Shown piece after piece: positions 8,612 to 16,187 of a DNA stretch of 64,000 nucleotides. Position 1 is the stretch's first letter. Each line of letters opens with the position of its first letter. Under the pieces are notes generated by a model, which was not told the DNA's origin, did not search any database, and was given only the letters and a program-made list of their open reading frames with translations. This DNA comes from Streptomyces endophytica (lineage in GTDB: Bacteria; Actinomycetota; Actinomycetes; Streptomycetales; Streptomycetaceae). A program made the position numbers and the translations under genes. The stretch is from contig NZ_CP110636.1 of the NCBI RefSeq assembly GCF_026153355.1, forward strand, positions 6,076,001-6,140,000. Direction: 5' to 3'.

Positions 8612-9835
8612 TTACCAGGCGACGGGCAGCGAAATCAGGCCACGCGAACGGAGGGCCGGACGGTGCCGCAGATCCCCTCGCGGGACGGCCAGCCGCAGCT
8701 CGGGGAAGCGGGCGAGCAGCGCCTCCAGTGCGGTGACGGTCTCCATCCGGGCGAGCGGCGCGCCGAGGCAGTAGTGGATGCCGTGCCCCAGCGCGAGGTG
8801 CCCGGAGAGCTCCCGGCCCCGGTCCAGCCGGTCCGGGTCGGGGAAGCGGGCCGGGTCGCGGTTCGCGGACGCGATCGCCAGCAGCACGCTCTCGCCCGCC
8901 GGGATCCGCACCCCGCCGATCTCCACGTCCTCCTTGGGGAACCGGCGGATGGCGATCGGGGACGGCCCGTCGTAGCGGAGGAACTCCTCCACGGCGTCCG
9001 GCAGTTCGGCCGGATTCCGCTGCAACTCCTGAAGCTGTTCCGGGTGGTCGAGCAGGGTGAGCACGGCGTTGCCGATGAGGTGGACGGTGTTCTCGTACCC
9101 GGCGAAGAGGATGAGGAAGGCGAGCGAGGTCAGCTCGTCCTCGGTGAGCCGGTCGCCGCCGCTGCCGTCCGTGTCGTCCCGGACCGCGACCAGGTCGGAG
9201 AGCAAATCGTCGCCCGGCTCGGCGCGCTTCGCCGCGATCAGGGCGGTGTAGAACTCCAGCATCGCGCCGATCGCCTGCCGCATCAGCTCCGGCCGGGCCG
9301 GGTCCGGGGTGATCAGCGCGTCGGACCAGGCCAGGAAGTCCCGGCGGTCCTGGTGGGGGACGCCGAGCAGATCGCAGATCACGGTGATGGGCAGCGGTCC
9401 CGCGTAGTCGGTGATCAGGTCCGCTGGGCCGCCGCGCCGCTCCATCGCGTCCAGCAGCTCCTCCGCGACCTGCCGTACGGGCGTCCGCAGCGCGTCCACC
9501 CGGCCGGGGGTGAACGCCTTGCCCACCAGGCGGCGGATGCGGGTGTGGTCCGGCGGGTCCATGTTGAGGAGGTTGGCGTCGAGGGCGGGCGGCAGGGCGA
9601 AGCCGCGGAAGCCGCCGGGCGCCGCGTGCCGCTTGTCCAGGGAGAGCCGCGGATCGGCGAGGGCCCGGCGGACGTCGTCGTAGCGGGTGACCAGCCAGGC
9701 GGGCTGCCCGTCGGCACCGGTGATCCGGTGCACCGGTCCCGCCTCGCGCAGTGCGGCGTAGGCGGCGTGCGGATCGTCGAGCAGGAGCGTGACGTCGATG
9801 GGCGCGTCGGGGGCGGTCTCGGCGGTGTTCTGCAT
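8612..9835 (-). CDS. Cytochrome P450
   Basis: 407 residues, normal for a soluble bacterial class I P450. The I-helix oxygen-binding motif is FAGYENT, the K-helix ExxR is EEFLR, and the haem loop is LGHGIHYCLGAPLAR with Cys356 as the ligand (Leu replaces the more usual Phe at the loop start). The N-terminus has no membrane segment. ATG 9835 gives the standard N-terminus; the frame stays open far upstream but without P450 sequence. No ferredoxin or ferredoxin reductase gene is adjacent, so electrons must come from elsewhere. The sequence resembles the CYP107/CYP105-like hydroxylases of Streptomyces, but the substrate cannot be inferred. The gene is monocistronic with its own terminator. Confidence 0.9.
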   Translation of the reverse strand: MQNTAETAPDAPIDVTLLLDDPHAAYAALREAGPVHRITGADGQPAWLVTRYDDVRRALADPRLSLDKRHAAPGGFRGFALPPALDANLLNMDPPDHTRIRRLVGKAFTPGRVDALRTPVRQVAEELLDAMERRGGPADLITDYAGPLPITVICDLLGVPHQDRRDFLAWSDALITPDPARPELMRQAIGAMLEFYTALIAAKRAEPGDDLLSDLVAVRDDTDGSGGDRLTEDELTSLAFLILFAGYENTVHLIGNAVLTLLDHPEQLQELQRNPAELPDAVEEFLRYDGPSPIAIRRFPKEDVEIGGVRIPAGESVLLAIASANRDPARFPDPDRLDRGRELSGHLALGHGIHYCLGAPLARMETVTALEALLARFPELRLAVPRGDLRHRPALRSRGLISLPVAW

Positions 9836-9986
9836 GATCCGACTGTAGGGCGCCGGGGGCGGGCCCCCCGTCGCTGTGCGCCATCGGGCGGCACCGGCGT
9901 ACGCACGGGACCCGGTGCGCGAGCGGTCCCGCACGCGTAGGGCCCGCGAAGGGCACCGCATCCGCGCGCGCGTGGGTGAACGGGCA

Positions 9987-10016
9987 GCGGCACCGGTCCG
10001 CACGGACCGGTGCCGC
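9987..10016 (-). terminator. Strong hairpin terminator after the MAB_1171c-type gene
   Basis: A perfect 14-bp inverted repeat (GCGGCACCGGTCCG, its complement, 2-nt centre) lies about 70 bp beyond the stop at 10084 on the minus strand. It probably ends the three-gene XRE / ImmA / MAB_1171c transcript. Confidence 0.6.
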
Positions 10017-10083
10017 CTCCTTCGTGCCGGGCGGCCCGGACCCCCGTGCCGGGCCACCCCGTCTCTGTGCCGGTCGCGCCGCC

Positions 10084-11304
10084 TCAGCCGCGCGCCGCCG
10101 CGCTGCGCTGCCGGAGCTCGGTCAGCACGGTCTCGATGAGCGGTGAGTGGTAGACGTCCGCGACCAGCGCCAAGTGCTCGTACTCCGCGCCGAGTTCGGC
10201 CGGCTCGCTGCTGCGCGCGACCACCACGCTGTCGGCGCCGTGGACCGGGACGTGGCCCACCGCGCGGTTCTCCAGGCCCCGGCGGAGCGCGGCGGCCTCG
10301 GCGACGGCGGCCAGCTGCCGGTCGTCGAGGGCGACCGCGCGGGCGCGTTCCCGGGCGATGTCGACCGCGTCGGACTCCACATGGCGGCGGATCCCGCGCT
10401 GGACGTCCCGTATCTCCGCCATCTGCCGGTTGGCCCGCCACTCCAGGTCGGCGAACGGCCAGCGCACGGACCACGCCGAGTCCTCCATCGTGACCTCGGG
10501 GGTCTGGGCCGTGACGGTCCGCCAGAGCGGGGACAGCCGGCGCAGCCGCCGCCAGGCGGCGACCCGGGGCCCGGCGGCCGGCAGCGCGAACCCGGCCAGC
10601 ACCAGGATCGCCGCGACCGAGGCGCTCAGCGGTGCCACCCCGTTGGAGAGCCAGAGGGCGGGGTGGCCGGCCCAGGAGAGGACGAAGCCGATGACCTTGC
10701 AGCCGCAGTAGACCAGGCCGAGCCAGCAGCCGGCGGCCAGCACCCGCAGCCCGCGCGCGAGATGCGTACCGCCGAGCCGGGCGGCGTAGCGGGGGCAGAG
10801 CGTCCCCAGGCCGGCCAGGCTCGATCCGAAGATGGCCAGATACAGCACCAGGAAGAGCATCACGCCCGGCGAGTCGGTGTAGGCGGTGCTGAAGTCGCGG
10901 GGGTGCTCGACGGCGTCCGGCCGGCCGACCGCGAACCCGGCGATCGCCACCGCCCACAGCGCCGCGACTCCCCCGACCGCGGCCCGTGCCCTGGCCCGGG
11001 CGCGGGCCCTGGCCGCCGGGCCCTCGCCCGCCGTCCAGCGCAGCAGCAGGACCAGCGCGCCCGCCGCGAAGACCACCACGGAGGAGTACAGGAAGACCAT
11101 GGCGAGGTTGGCCACGCCGACCAGCCGGTCGAAGGCGCGGTAGAGGCTGGGCGCGGAGAACAGGAAGACCGTCGCCACCCCGCCGGTCATCAGACAGGCC
11201 AGCCCGAGGTCGGTGTTGCTGCGGTCGCGGAACCAGGCGACGGACTTGTAGCCGACGATCGCCCAGGCGGCCAGCCCGAACGACAGGTAGATGACGTCAA
11301 ACAC
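10084..11304 (-). CDS. MAB_1171c-type multipass membrane protein (DUF6545-like)
   Basis: 406 residues. The N-terminal 260 hold about seven hydrophobic helices (for example FDVIYLSFGLAAWAIVGY, then VATVFLFSAPSLY and VMLFLVLYLAIFGSSLAGL), and the C-terminal 140 are cytosolic and helical. This matches proteins annotated as MAB_1171c family putative transporters. GTG 11304 overlaps the stop of the ImmA/IrrE gene, so it is the third gene of a coupled operon. This gene set recurs many times in Streptomyces genomes. Transport has not been shown for the family to my knowledge, so membrane protein is the safe part of the call. Confidence 0.75.
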   Translation of the reverse strand: MFDVIYLSFGLAAWAIVGYKSVAWFRDRSNTDLGLACLMTGGVATVFLFSAPSLYRAFDRLVGVANLAMVFLYSSVVVFAAGALVLLLRWTAGEGPAARARARARARAAVGGVAALWAVAIAGFAVGRPDAVEHPRDFSTAYTDSPGVMLFLVLYLAIFGSSLAGLGTLCPRYAARLGGTHLARGLRVLAAGCWLGLVYCGCKVIGFVLSWAGHPALWLSNGVAPLSASVAAILVLAGFALPAAGPRVAAWRRLRRLSPLWRTVTAQTPEVTMEDSAWSVRWPFADLEWRANRQMAEIRDVQRGIRRHVESDAVDIARERARAVALDDRQLAAVAEAAALRRGLENRAVGHVPVHGADSVVVARSSEPAELGAEYEHLALVADVYHSPLIETVLTELRQRSAAARG

Positions 11305-12019
11305 GCGGTCCCCCGTCCTCGCCCCCGGCCGGCACCGCACCGTCGCCGTCGGCCCGCTCGCCCGGGTCCGCCGTGCCCTCGCGCTCCCGCCGTACGTGCT
11401 GCAGCGCGGGCCCGAGCGCCGCCGCGAGCTCGGCGGCCTGTCCCTGCAGCGGGAGTTCGCCTTCCGCGGCCGAGGGCGCGACCCGTTCCATCAGCAGCGT
11501 GCCGAGCACCTCGGTCTCCCGCTCGGCGAGGTTGTCGTAGCCGTGGTGCCGGGCGAAGCCCATGGTCAGGCCCATCCGGCGCATGGCGGTGGCGACGTCG
11601 ACCGAGGGGGTCCAGATCTTCAGCGCTTCCTCGGTGACGGCCGGGTCCTGACCGTGCCCCAGCAGGAGGTGGCTCAGCTCGTGCAGCACGATGTGCGCCT
11701 GGTGCCAGGGCGAGGTGCGCAGCTCGTAGAAGACCCAGTAGGCGTCGTCGGTGACGGCCGTCATGCCCGAGACCACGCCGCCCAGGCTCATCGGCACCAG
11801 ATGCACGGGCCGCTCCACCCGGTCCGCGACGACATCGCACATCCCGCGCAGATCGGTGACGGCGGGCAGTGCGAGCTCCTTGATGAGCCGCTTGCACCGC
11901 CTGCGTATCTGCCCCACTCGCATGCTCGTCCCGTCCTCGTGTCCGGCCTGCCGCCAGGTGGCGAAGAGCTGGCCGCGTTCAACGGTGCCCACCGTGTCAC
12001 TCACCGCGCCGGTCACCAC
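11297..12019 (-). CDS. ImmA/IrrE-like metallo-endopeptidase
   Basis: 240 residues with the zinc protease motif HELSHLLLGH at about residues 115-124, in the sequence context of ImmA/IrrE (DUF955-like) proteases that cut or inactivate XRE repressors. The start is GTG 12019 (or the adjacent GTG 12016), supported by a GGAGCAGG site just upstream inside the XRE gene, whose stop at 11997 it overlaps. The gene therefore sits between its likely target (XRE regulator) and a membrane protein. The usual model is a sensor protease relieving repression. Here that is an inference from motif and operon order. Confidence 0.78.
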   Translation of the reverse strand: MVTGAVSDTVGTVERGQLFATWRQAGHEDGTSMRVGQIRRRCKRLIKELALPAVTDLRGMCDVVADRVERPVHLVPMSLGGVVSGMTAVTDDAYWVFYELRTSPWHQAHIVLHELSHLLLGHGQDPAVTEEALKIWTPSVDVATAMRRMGLTMGFARHHGYDNLAERETEVLGTLLMERVAPSAAEGELPLQGQAAELAAALGPALQHVRREREGTADPGERADGDGAVPAGGEDGGPRV

Positions 12020-12485
12020 CCTGCTCCGGCGGGTCGGCCGGCAGGTTCATCTGCTGCCGGAACTGCGAGATGATCGTGGTCAGGCTGTCCTGCACCTCCG
12101 GCGGCAGCCCGACGGAGCGCAGCGCGATGGCCCGCACCCGCTGGTCCCGCATCGCGGCGAGGAACCGGACCTCCTCCTCCACCCGCGCGGCCTGCGGCTG
12201 GGAGAGGTCACCGAGGAGGTAACCCACCGGCACCGCAAAGAACTTGGCCAGCGCGCGCAGCAGCTCCGGGCTCGGATTCGTCCGCTTGCCGTTGCGCAGC
12301 ATCGACAGGTACTGCTCGGTGACCCGGACCCCGCCGTACTCCTTCGTCCCGGCGCTGATCTCCTCGGCGACGAAGGCGTTGGTGTACGGGGCGCCGGGCG
12401 GATGCATGTTGGCGAAGAGGTGGTTGAGCCGTTCCGCGAGCGTGTTGCCCGCCCCCTTGGACCGGCCGTCGCCCCCCATGGCCAT
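11997..12485 (-). CDS. XRE-family HTH regulator of the ImmA operon
   Basis: 162 residues. An HTH of XRE type occupies about residues 25-95 (VTEQYLSMLRNGKRTNPSPELLRALAKFFAVPVGYLL), followed by a C-terminal helical tail. The first gene of a three-gene operon with overlapping junctions. The start is ATG 12485, with an alternative ATG at 12479; the upstream ribosome site is weak. It probably represses its own operon and is inactivated by the neighbouring ImmA-like protease. Confidence 0.82.
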   Translation of the reverse strand: MAMGGDGRSKGAGNTLAERLNHLFANMHPPGAPYTNAFVAEEISAGTKEYGGVRVTEQYLSMLRNGKRTNPSPELLRALAKFFAVPVGYLLGDLSQPQAARVEEEVRFLAAMRDQRVRAIALRSVGLPPEVQDSLTTIISQFRQQMNLPADPPEQGGDRRGE

Positions 12486-12704
12486 GCCTACCGTCCCCCC
12501 ATTGACAGCACCGACGAGCGTCCCAACGGTTGGTTAAGCCGCTGGGGCCGCAGCACTCATCCTGTCACGTGAAGAACGCGCCGCACCAGTCCCCTTACGG
12601 ACAGTGAGGGCGCTCGGGCTTAACCGGGAGTTGAGTGATGGATCAAGCATCCGGAGGGCAGGACGACGGAACCGCCCGGCACCCGCCCTGTCCGCGGGCA
12701 ACGC

Positions 12705-12737
12705 AAAAGCCGCCCTCTCCGAAGAGAAGACGGCTTC
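12705..12737 (-). terminator. Terminator of the tRNA-Pro transcript
   Basis: On the minus strand, 19 bp past the tRNA, AAGCCG...CTCT-TCGG-AGAG...CGGCTT forms a stem with a stable UUCG-type loop and one small bulge, followed by TTTT. This is a classic rho-independent terminator. Confidence 0.75.
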
Positions 12738-12755
12738 CGACCTACGAGAAATCGC

Positions 12756-12832
<77 letters not shown>

Positions 12833-12997
12833 GTGCCCGTTCCGGCCGGGATGTCCCGGCTGACCGCGCACGAGAACAATACCGCATGTCAGAGGGTCGC
12901 TGCTGCCACTTTGCGGTGGAACGCCGCGGGCGGCGGGCCGGACCGGATGAGTACCCGTACTCATGCGCCGGTGTCACCGCACCGCCACGCTACGCGC

Positions 12998-13291
12998 ATG
13001 ACTACTCCATCGATTCAGCGGCCGACCACGACGGCCTTCTTCGTGCAGGCCGCGATCTCCTTCGGGCTGTCGCTGGCGGCGCTGGTGATCGGGATCCTCA
13101 AGCTGCCGGTGGGGCCCTGGGAGCGCGGGTTCCTCGCGCTGGGGCTGATCTTCGTGGTGTCCTCGGCGTTCACGCTGGCCAAGTGCGTGCGCGACCGGCA
13201 GGAGGTGGCCGAGGTGACGAACCGGGTGGACAAGGCCCGGATCGACAAGCTCCTCATCGAGCAGGACGTGTTCAAGCCGGGGCAGGTCTGA
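12998..13291 (+). CDS. YiaA/YiaB-family small inner membrane protein
   Basis: 97 residues with two hydrophobic segments (AFFVQAAISFGLSLAALVIGIL and RGFLALGLIFVVSSAFTLA) joined by a short loop, and a charged C-terminal tail ending FKPGQV. This matches the YiaAB two-helix domain, whose function is unknown. The start is ATG 12998. It stands alone, 89 bp ahead of the transketolase genes. Confidence 0.85.
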   Translation: MTTPSIQRPTTTAFFVQAAISFGLSLAALVIGILKLPVGPWERGFLALGLIFVVSSAFTLAKCVRDRQEVAEVTNRVDKARIDKLLIEQDVFKPGQV

Positions 13292-13342
13292 TTCCACCCT
13301 CGCCGGACCCACGCCGGCCGCGGGGCGGCGGCGGTCCGGCGC

Positions 13343-13373
13343 TTGACCTCAAGCGCGCTTGAGGTTGCACGCT
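13343..13373 (+). promoter_or_regulatory. MerR/SoxR-type promoter with palindromic operator
   Basis: TTGACC (13343-13348) and CACGCT (13368-13373) are 19 bp apart, the stretched spacing typical of MerR-regulated promoters. Between and overlapping them is a 20-bp perfect palindrome (13346-13365, ACCTCAAG-CGCG-CTTGAGGT). Its half sites are those of the SoxR box in the E. coli soxS promoter. Transcription would start at about 13380-13381, at the ATG of the transketolase gene, so the mRNA would be leaderless. No merR or soxR gene is adjacent. Confidence 0.65.
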
Positions 13374-13380
13374 CGGTGGC

Positions 13381-14126
13381 ATGACGCAGACGACGCACAA
13401 GAAGCCGCCGCAGACGACACCCGCGGCCGGCACGGATACGACGACGGGTGCGGGCTTCGCCCAACTGCCGGGCCTGATGAGCCTGATGACGGGGGATGAG
13501 AAGCACGGGCCGGCCGCGACCTCGACGCTGGACGCGCTGTGGGTGCTCTACGACCGGGTGCTGCGGGTCTCCCCCGAGCGCACCGCCGACCCCGGCGCGA
13601 CCGCTTCCTCCTCTCCAAGGGCCACGGCCCGATGGCCTACTACGCGGTGCTGGCCGCCAAGGGCTTCTTCCCCGTCGACTGGCTGCCGGGCTTCGGCTCG
13701 TACGACTCACCGCTCGGCCACCACCCGGACCGGTTGCTGGTGCCGGGCGCCGAGATCGGCAGCGGATCGCTGGGGCACGGGCTGCCGCTGGCCGTCGGCA
13801 CCGCGCTCGGGCTGCGGGCGCAGGGCCGGACCGACCCGGCCGTATGGGTGCTGATCGGGGACGCCGAGCTGGACGAGGGCAGCAACCACGAGGCACTGGC
13901 CTACGCGGGCGCCGCCGGGCTGGACCGGCTGCACACGCTGGTCATCGACAACTCCTCGGCCACGCACGGCTGGCGCGGCGGGATCGCCGCCCGGTTCGAG
14001 ACCGCCGGCTGGTCCGTGGCCGCCGTGGACGGCCGCGACCACCGGGCCCTGTACGAGGCGTTCACCGCACCGCACCCGGGCCGCCCGCACGCCGTCGTCG
14101 CCCGGGTCGAGCCCAAGGGTGCCTGA
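13381..14126 (+). pseudogene. Transketolase N-terminal (thiamine diphosphate-binding) subunit, frameshifted near 13595
   Basis: The first frame carries the start of a transketolase A subunit (GDEKHGPAATSTLDALWVLYDRVLRVSPERTADPG). The rest (RDRFLLSKGHGPMAYYAVLA, GSGSLGHGLPLAVGTALG and the TPP motif GDAELDEGSNHEA) is in another frame. One missing base in CCCGG-CGC at 13591-13598 explains the break; the repaired protein is 248 residues, typical for split transketolases. The start is ATG 13381 with no ribosome site, consistent with a leaderless mRNA. The C-terminal subunit follows 52 bp downstream. The enzyme would move two-carbon units in the non-oxidative pentose phosphate pathway. Either the base call is wrong or the gene is recently dead. 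Confidence 0.82.
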
Positions 14127-14178
14127 CCGCCCGGTCCCCTCCCCTTCCCCACCAGAGCTTCGAGAAAGGCTTTCCGTG

Positions 14179-15087
14179 ATGGACACCATGCGTGAGCGCT
14201 TCGCCTCGGTCACCTCGCACCTGCTGGACGACGACCCCCGGCTGGCGGTGGTTCTCGCCGACATCGGCGTGGACGGTTTCGCCGGGGCGGCCGGGCGGCA
14301 CCCGGACCGGGTGGTGAACGTCGGCATCCGGGAACAGCTGCTGATCGGCGTGGGCAGCGGGCTGGCGCTCACCGGGCTGCGGCCGATCATGCACACCTTC
14401 GCCAGTTTCCTCGTGGAGCGCCCCTTCGAGCAGGTGAAGCTGGACTTCGGGCACCAGGGGGTGGGCGGGGTGCTGGTGAGCGCCGGCGGCTCGTACGACT
14501 GGCCGAGCGGGGGCTACACCCACATGTCGCCCGGTGACATCGCGCTGCTCGACACGCTCGACGGCTGGACCGTGCACGTCCCGGGGCACCCGGACGAGGC
14601 CGAGACGCTGCTGCGGCAGGCCGCCGCGGCCGGCGACGACAAGGTGTACGTGCGGCTGTCGGTGCAGGTCAACCAGGCGCCGCGGGCGGTGGACGGGCTC
14701 CGGTTGCAGCGGCTGCGGGAGGGCCGCCGGGGCGTGGTCGTGGCGGTCGGCCCGATGCTGGACAACGTGCTCGCCGCGACCGAGGGCCTGGACGTCGGCG
14801 TGCTCTACGCGACGACCGTGCGGCCCTTCGACGGCGCGGCGCTGCGTGCCGCGACCGGGGCCGCGGACGCCGCGGACGTGGTGATCGTGGAGCCGTATCT
14901 GGCGGGGACGTCGACCCGGTTCGCCAACGACGCGCTGGCCGACCGGCCGCACCGGGTGCTGGGGCTCGGCGTCGGCCGCCGGGAACTGCGCCGGTACGGA
15001 CAGCTCGACGAGCACCTGGCGGCGCACGGTCTGGACGCGCGAGGGCTGCGGGAGCGGATCGCGGGGTTCCTGCCGTCCGGCTCCTGA
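14179..15087 (+). CDS. Transketolase C-terminal (pyrimidine-binding) subunit
   Basis: 302 residues covering the Pyr-binding and C-terminal transketolase domains: VVLADIGVDGF, the GIREQLLIGVGSGLALTG catalytic loop and the MHTFASFLVERPFEQVKLDF block, then the C-terminal fold (LDVGVLYATTVRPFDGAAL). The start is ATG 14179, or GTG 14176 one codon earlier, behind GAGAAAGG at 14162-14169. Forms one enzyme with the upstream N-terminal half, encoded in the same operon. Intact in sequence even though its partner is frameshifted. Confidence 0.85.
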   Translation: MDTMRERFASVTSHLLDDDPRLAVVLADIGVDGFAGAAGRHPDRVVNVGIREQLLIGVGSGLALTGLRPIMHTFASFLVERPFEQVKLDFGHQGVGGVLVSAGGSYDWPSGGYTHMSPGDIALLDTLDGWTVHVPGHPDEAETLLRQAAAAGDDKVYVRLSVQVNQAPRAVDGLRLQRLREGRRGVVVAVGPMLDNVLAATEGLDVGVLYATTVRPFDGAALRAATGAADAADVVIVEPYLAGTSTRFANDALADRPHRVLGLGVGRRELRRYGQLDEHLAAHGLDARGLRERIAGFLPSGS

Positions 15088-15092
15088 CCGGT

Positions 15093-16007
15093 TCAGATGT
15101 GTTTGTCGAGCCAGGCCAGCAGGTCGTGCTGGACCTCGTCGCGGTTGGTCTCGTTGAGGATCTCGTGCCGGGCGTCCGGGTAGGCCTTCCAGGTCAGGTC
15201 GCGAATGCCGAGATAGCGGAAGTCCTCCAGGAGTTCGTGCACCAGGGTCATGCCCGCGTGGCAGGGGTCCTGGTCGCCGACGGCGAGGTGGACGGGCAGC
15301 CCGCGGGGGATCCGGGCCAGGTGCGCCGGGTCGTTGATCTTGCGGATGGCGCGCACCCAGTCGCGCGCGAGGCCGGCGCAGAACGGGAATCCGCAGTCCT
15401 CGTCGGCGACGTAGGCGTCCACCTCGGCCGGGTCGCGGGAGAGCCATTCGTAGCCGGTGCGGTGCGGGAAGGCGTCGTTGAACGAGCGGAAGGTACGGGG
15501 GATGAAGGACGAGAGCGCGGTCCGGCCGTGCCGGGCGATCTCCTCGTCGAGTTCGGCGGTGGCGGCCTCGATGTCCAGGCCGGGGAGGGTGCGGAAGGTG
15601 CCGCTGAGGACGAGGCCGGCGAGGTCGGCGCCGTACTCCTGGGCGTAGTCGCGGGCCAGCATCGAGCCCAGGCTGTGGCCGAGCAGGACCAGCGGGATGC
15701 CAGGGTGGGCGGCGGCCGCGTGGTCGCCGAGGGCCTTGAGGTCGGCGACGATCGCGCGCCAGGAGTCCTCGCCGACCACGCCGCGGCCGCCGGTGGAGGC
15801 GGCGGTGGCGCCGTGGCCGCGGTGGTCGGAGGCGAGGACGCCGTAGCCATGGCCGGTCAGGAAACGGGCGAAGCGGTCATAGCGCCGGCCGTGTTCCGCG
15901 GCGCCGTGCGCGATCTGGACCAGGGCCCGGGGCCGGCCGGACTCCGGCATCCAGGTGTAGGTGGCGATGCGGGCGCCGTCCGGGGCCTGGTGGAAGTCCT
16001 GCTGCAT
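15093..16007 (-). CDS. Alpha/beta hydrolase, monoacylglycerol lipase-like (serine aminopeptidase S33 type)
   Basis: 304 residues. The oxyanion block is IAHGAAEHGRRYD, the nucleophile elbow is LLGHSLGSM, the acid is in LAVGDQDPC and the base is in DARHEILNE, an order typical of monoacylglycerol lipase / lysophospholipase-like enzymes. No signal peptide. ATG 16007 follows AGGAGA. It ends 5 bp from the convergent transketolase gene. It probably hydrolyses lipid esters in the cytosol; the substrate is inferred from the family only. Confidence 0.85.
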   Translation of the reverse strand: MQQDFHQAPDGARIATYTWMPESGRPRALVQIAHGAAEHGRRYDRFARFLTGHGYGVLASDHRGHGATAASTGGRGVVGEDSWRAIVADLKALGDHAAAAHPGIPLVLLGHSLGSMLARDYAQEYGADLAGLVLSGTFRTLPGLDIEAATAELDEEIARHGRTALSSFIPRTFRSFNDAFPHRTGYEWLSRDPAEVDAYVADEDCGFPFCAGLARDWVRAIRKINDPAHLARIPRGLPVHLAVGDQDPCHAGMTLVHELLEDFRYLGIRDLTWKAYPDARHEILNETNRDEVQHDLLAWLDKHI

Positions 16008-16187
16008 GGCGTCGTCTCCTGACTGCCGGGGCGGGCTGACGAGTCGTCGGCGTCCACTCTCGCGTCCGGGCGCCCGAGCGCCAAGGGGGCGCGCGTAGCG
16101 GGGTTGGCCGGGCGGGTGCGGACCGTGACACGATCAGCCGGTTCATTCCTGGCGCCTGTGCCGCAACTCCCGTTCACAGGAGGATCG

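Noticed and set aside
13015-13896. Minus-strand 293-residue open frame over the transketolase start
   Set aside because: Low-complexity Arg/Pro/Ala sequence overlapping YiaA and the transketolase coding frames and the operator.
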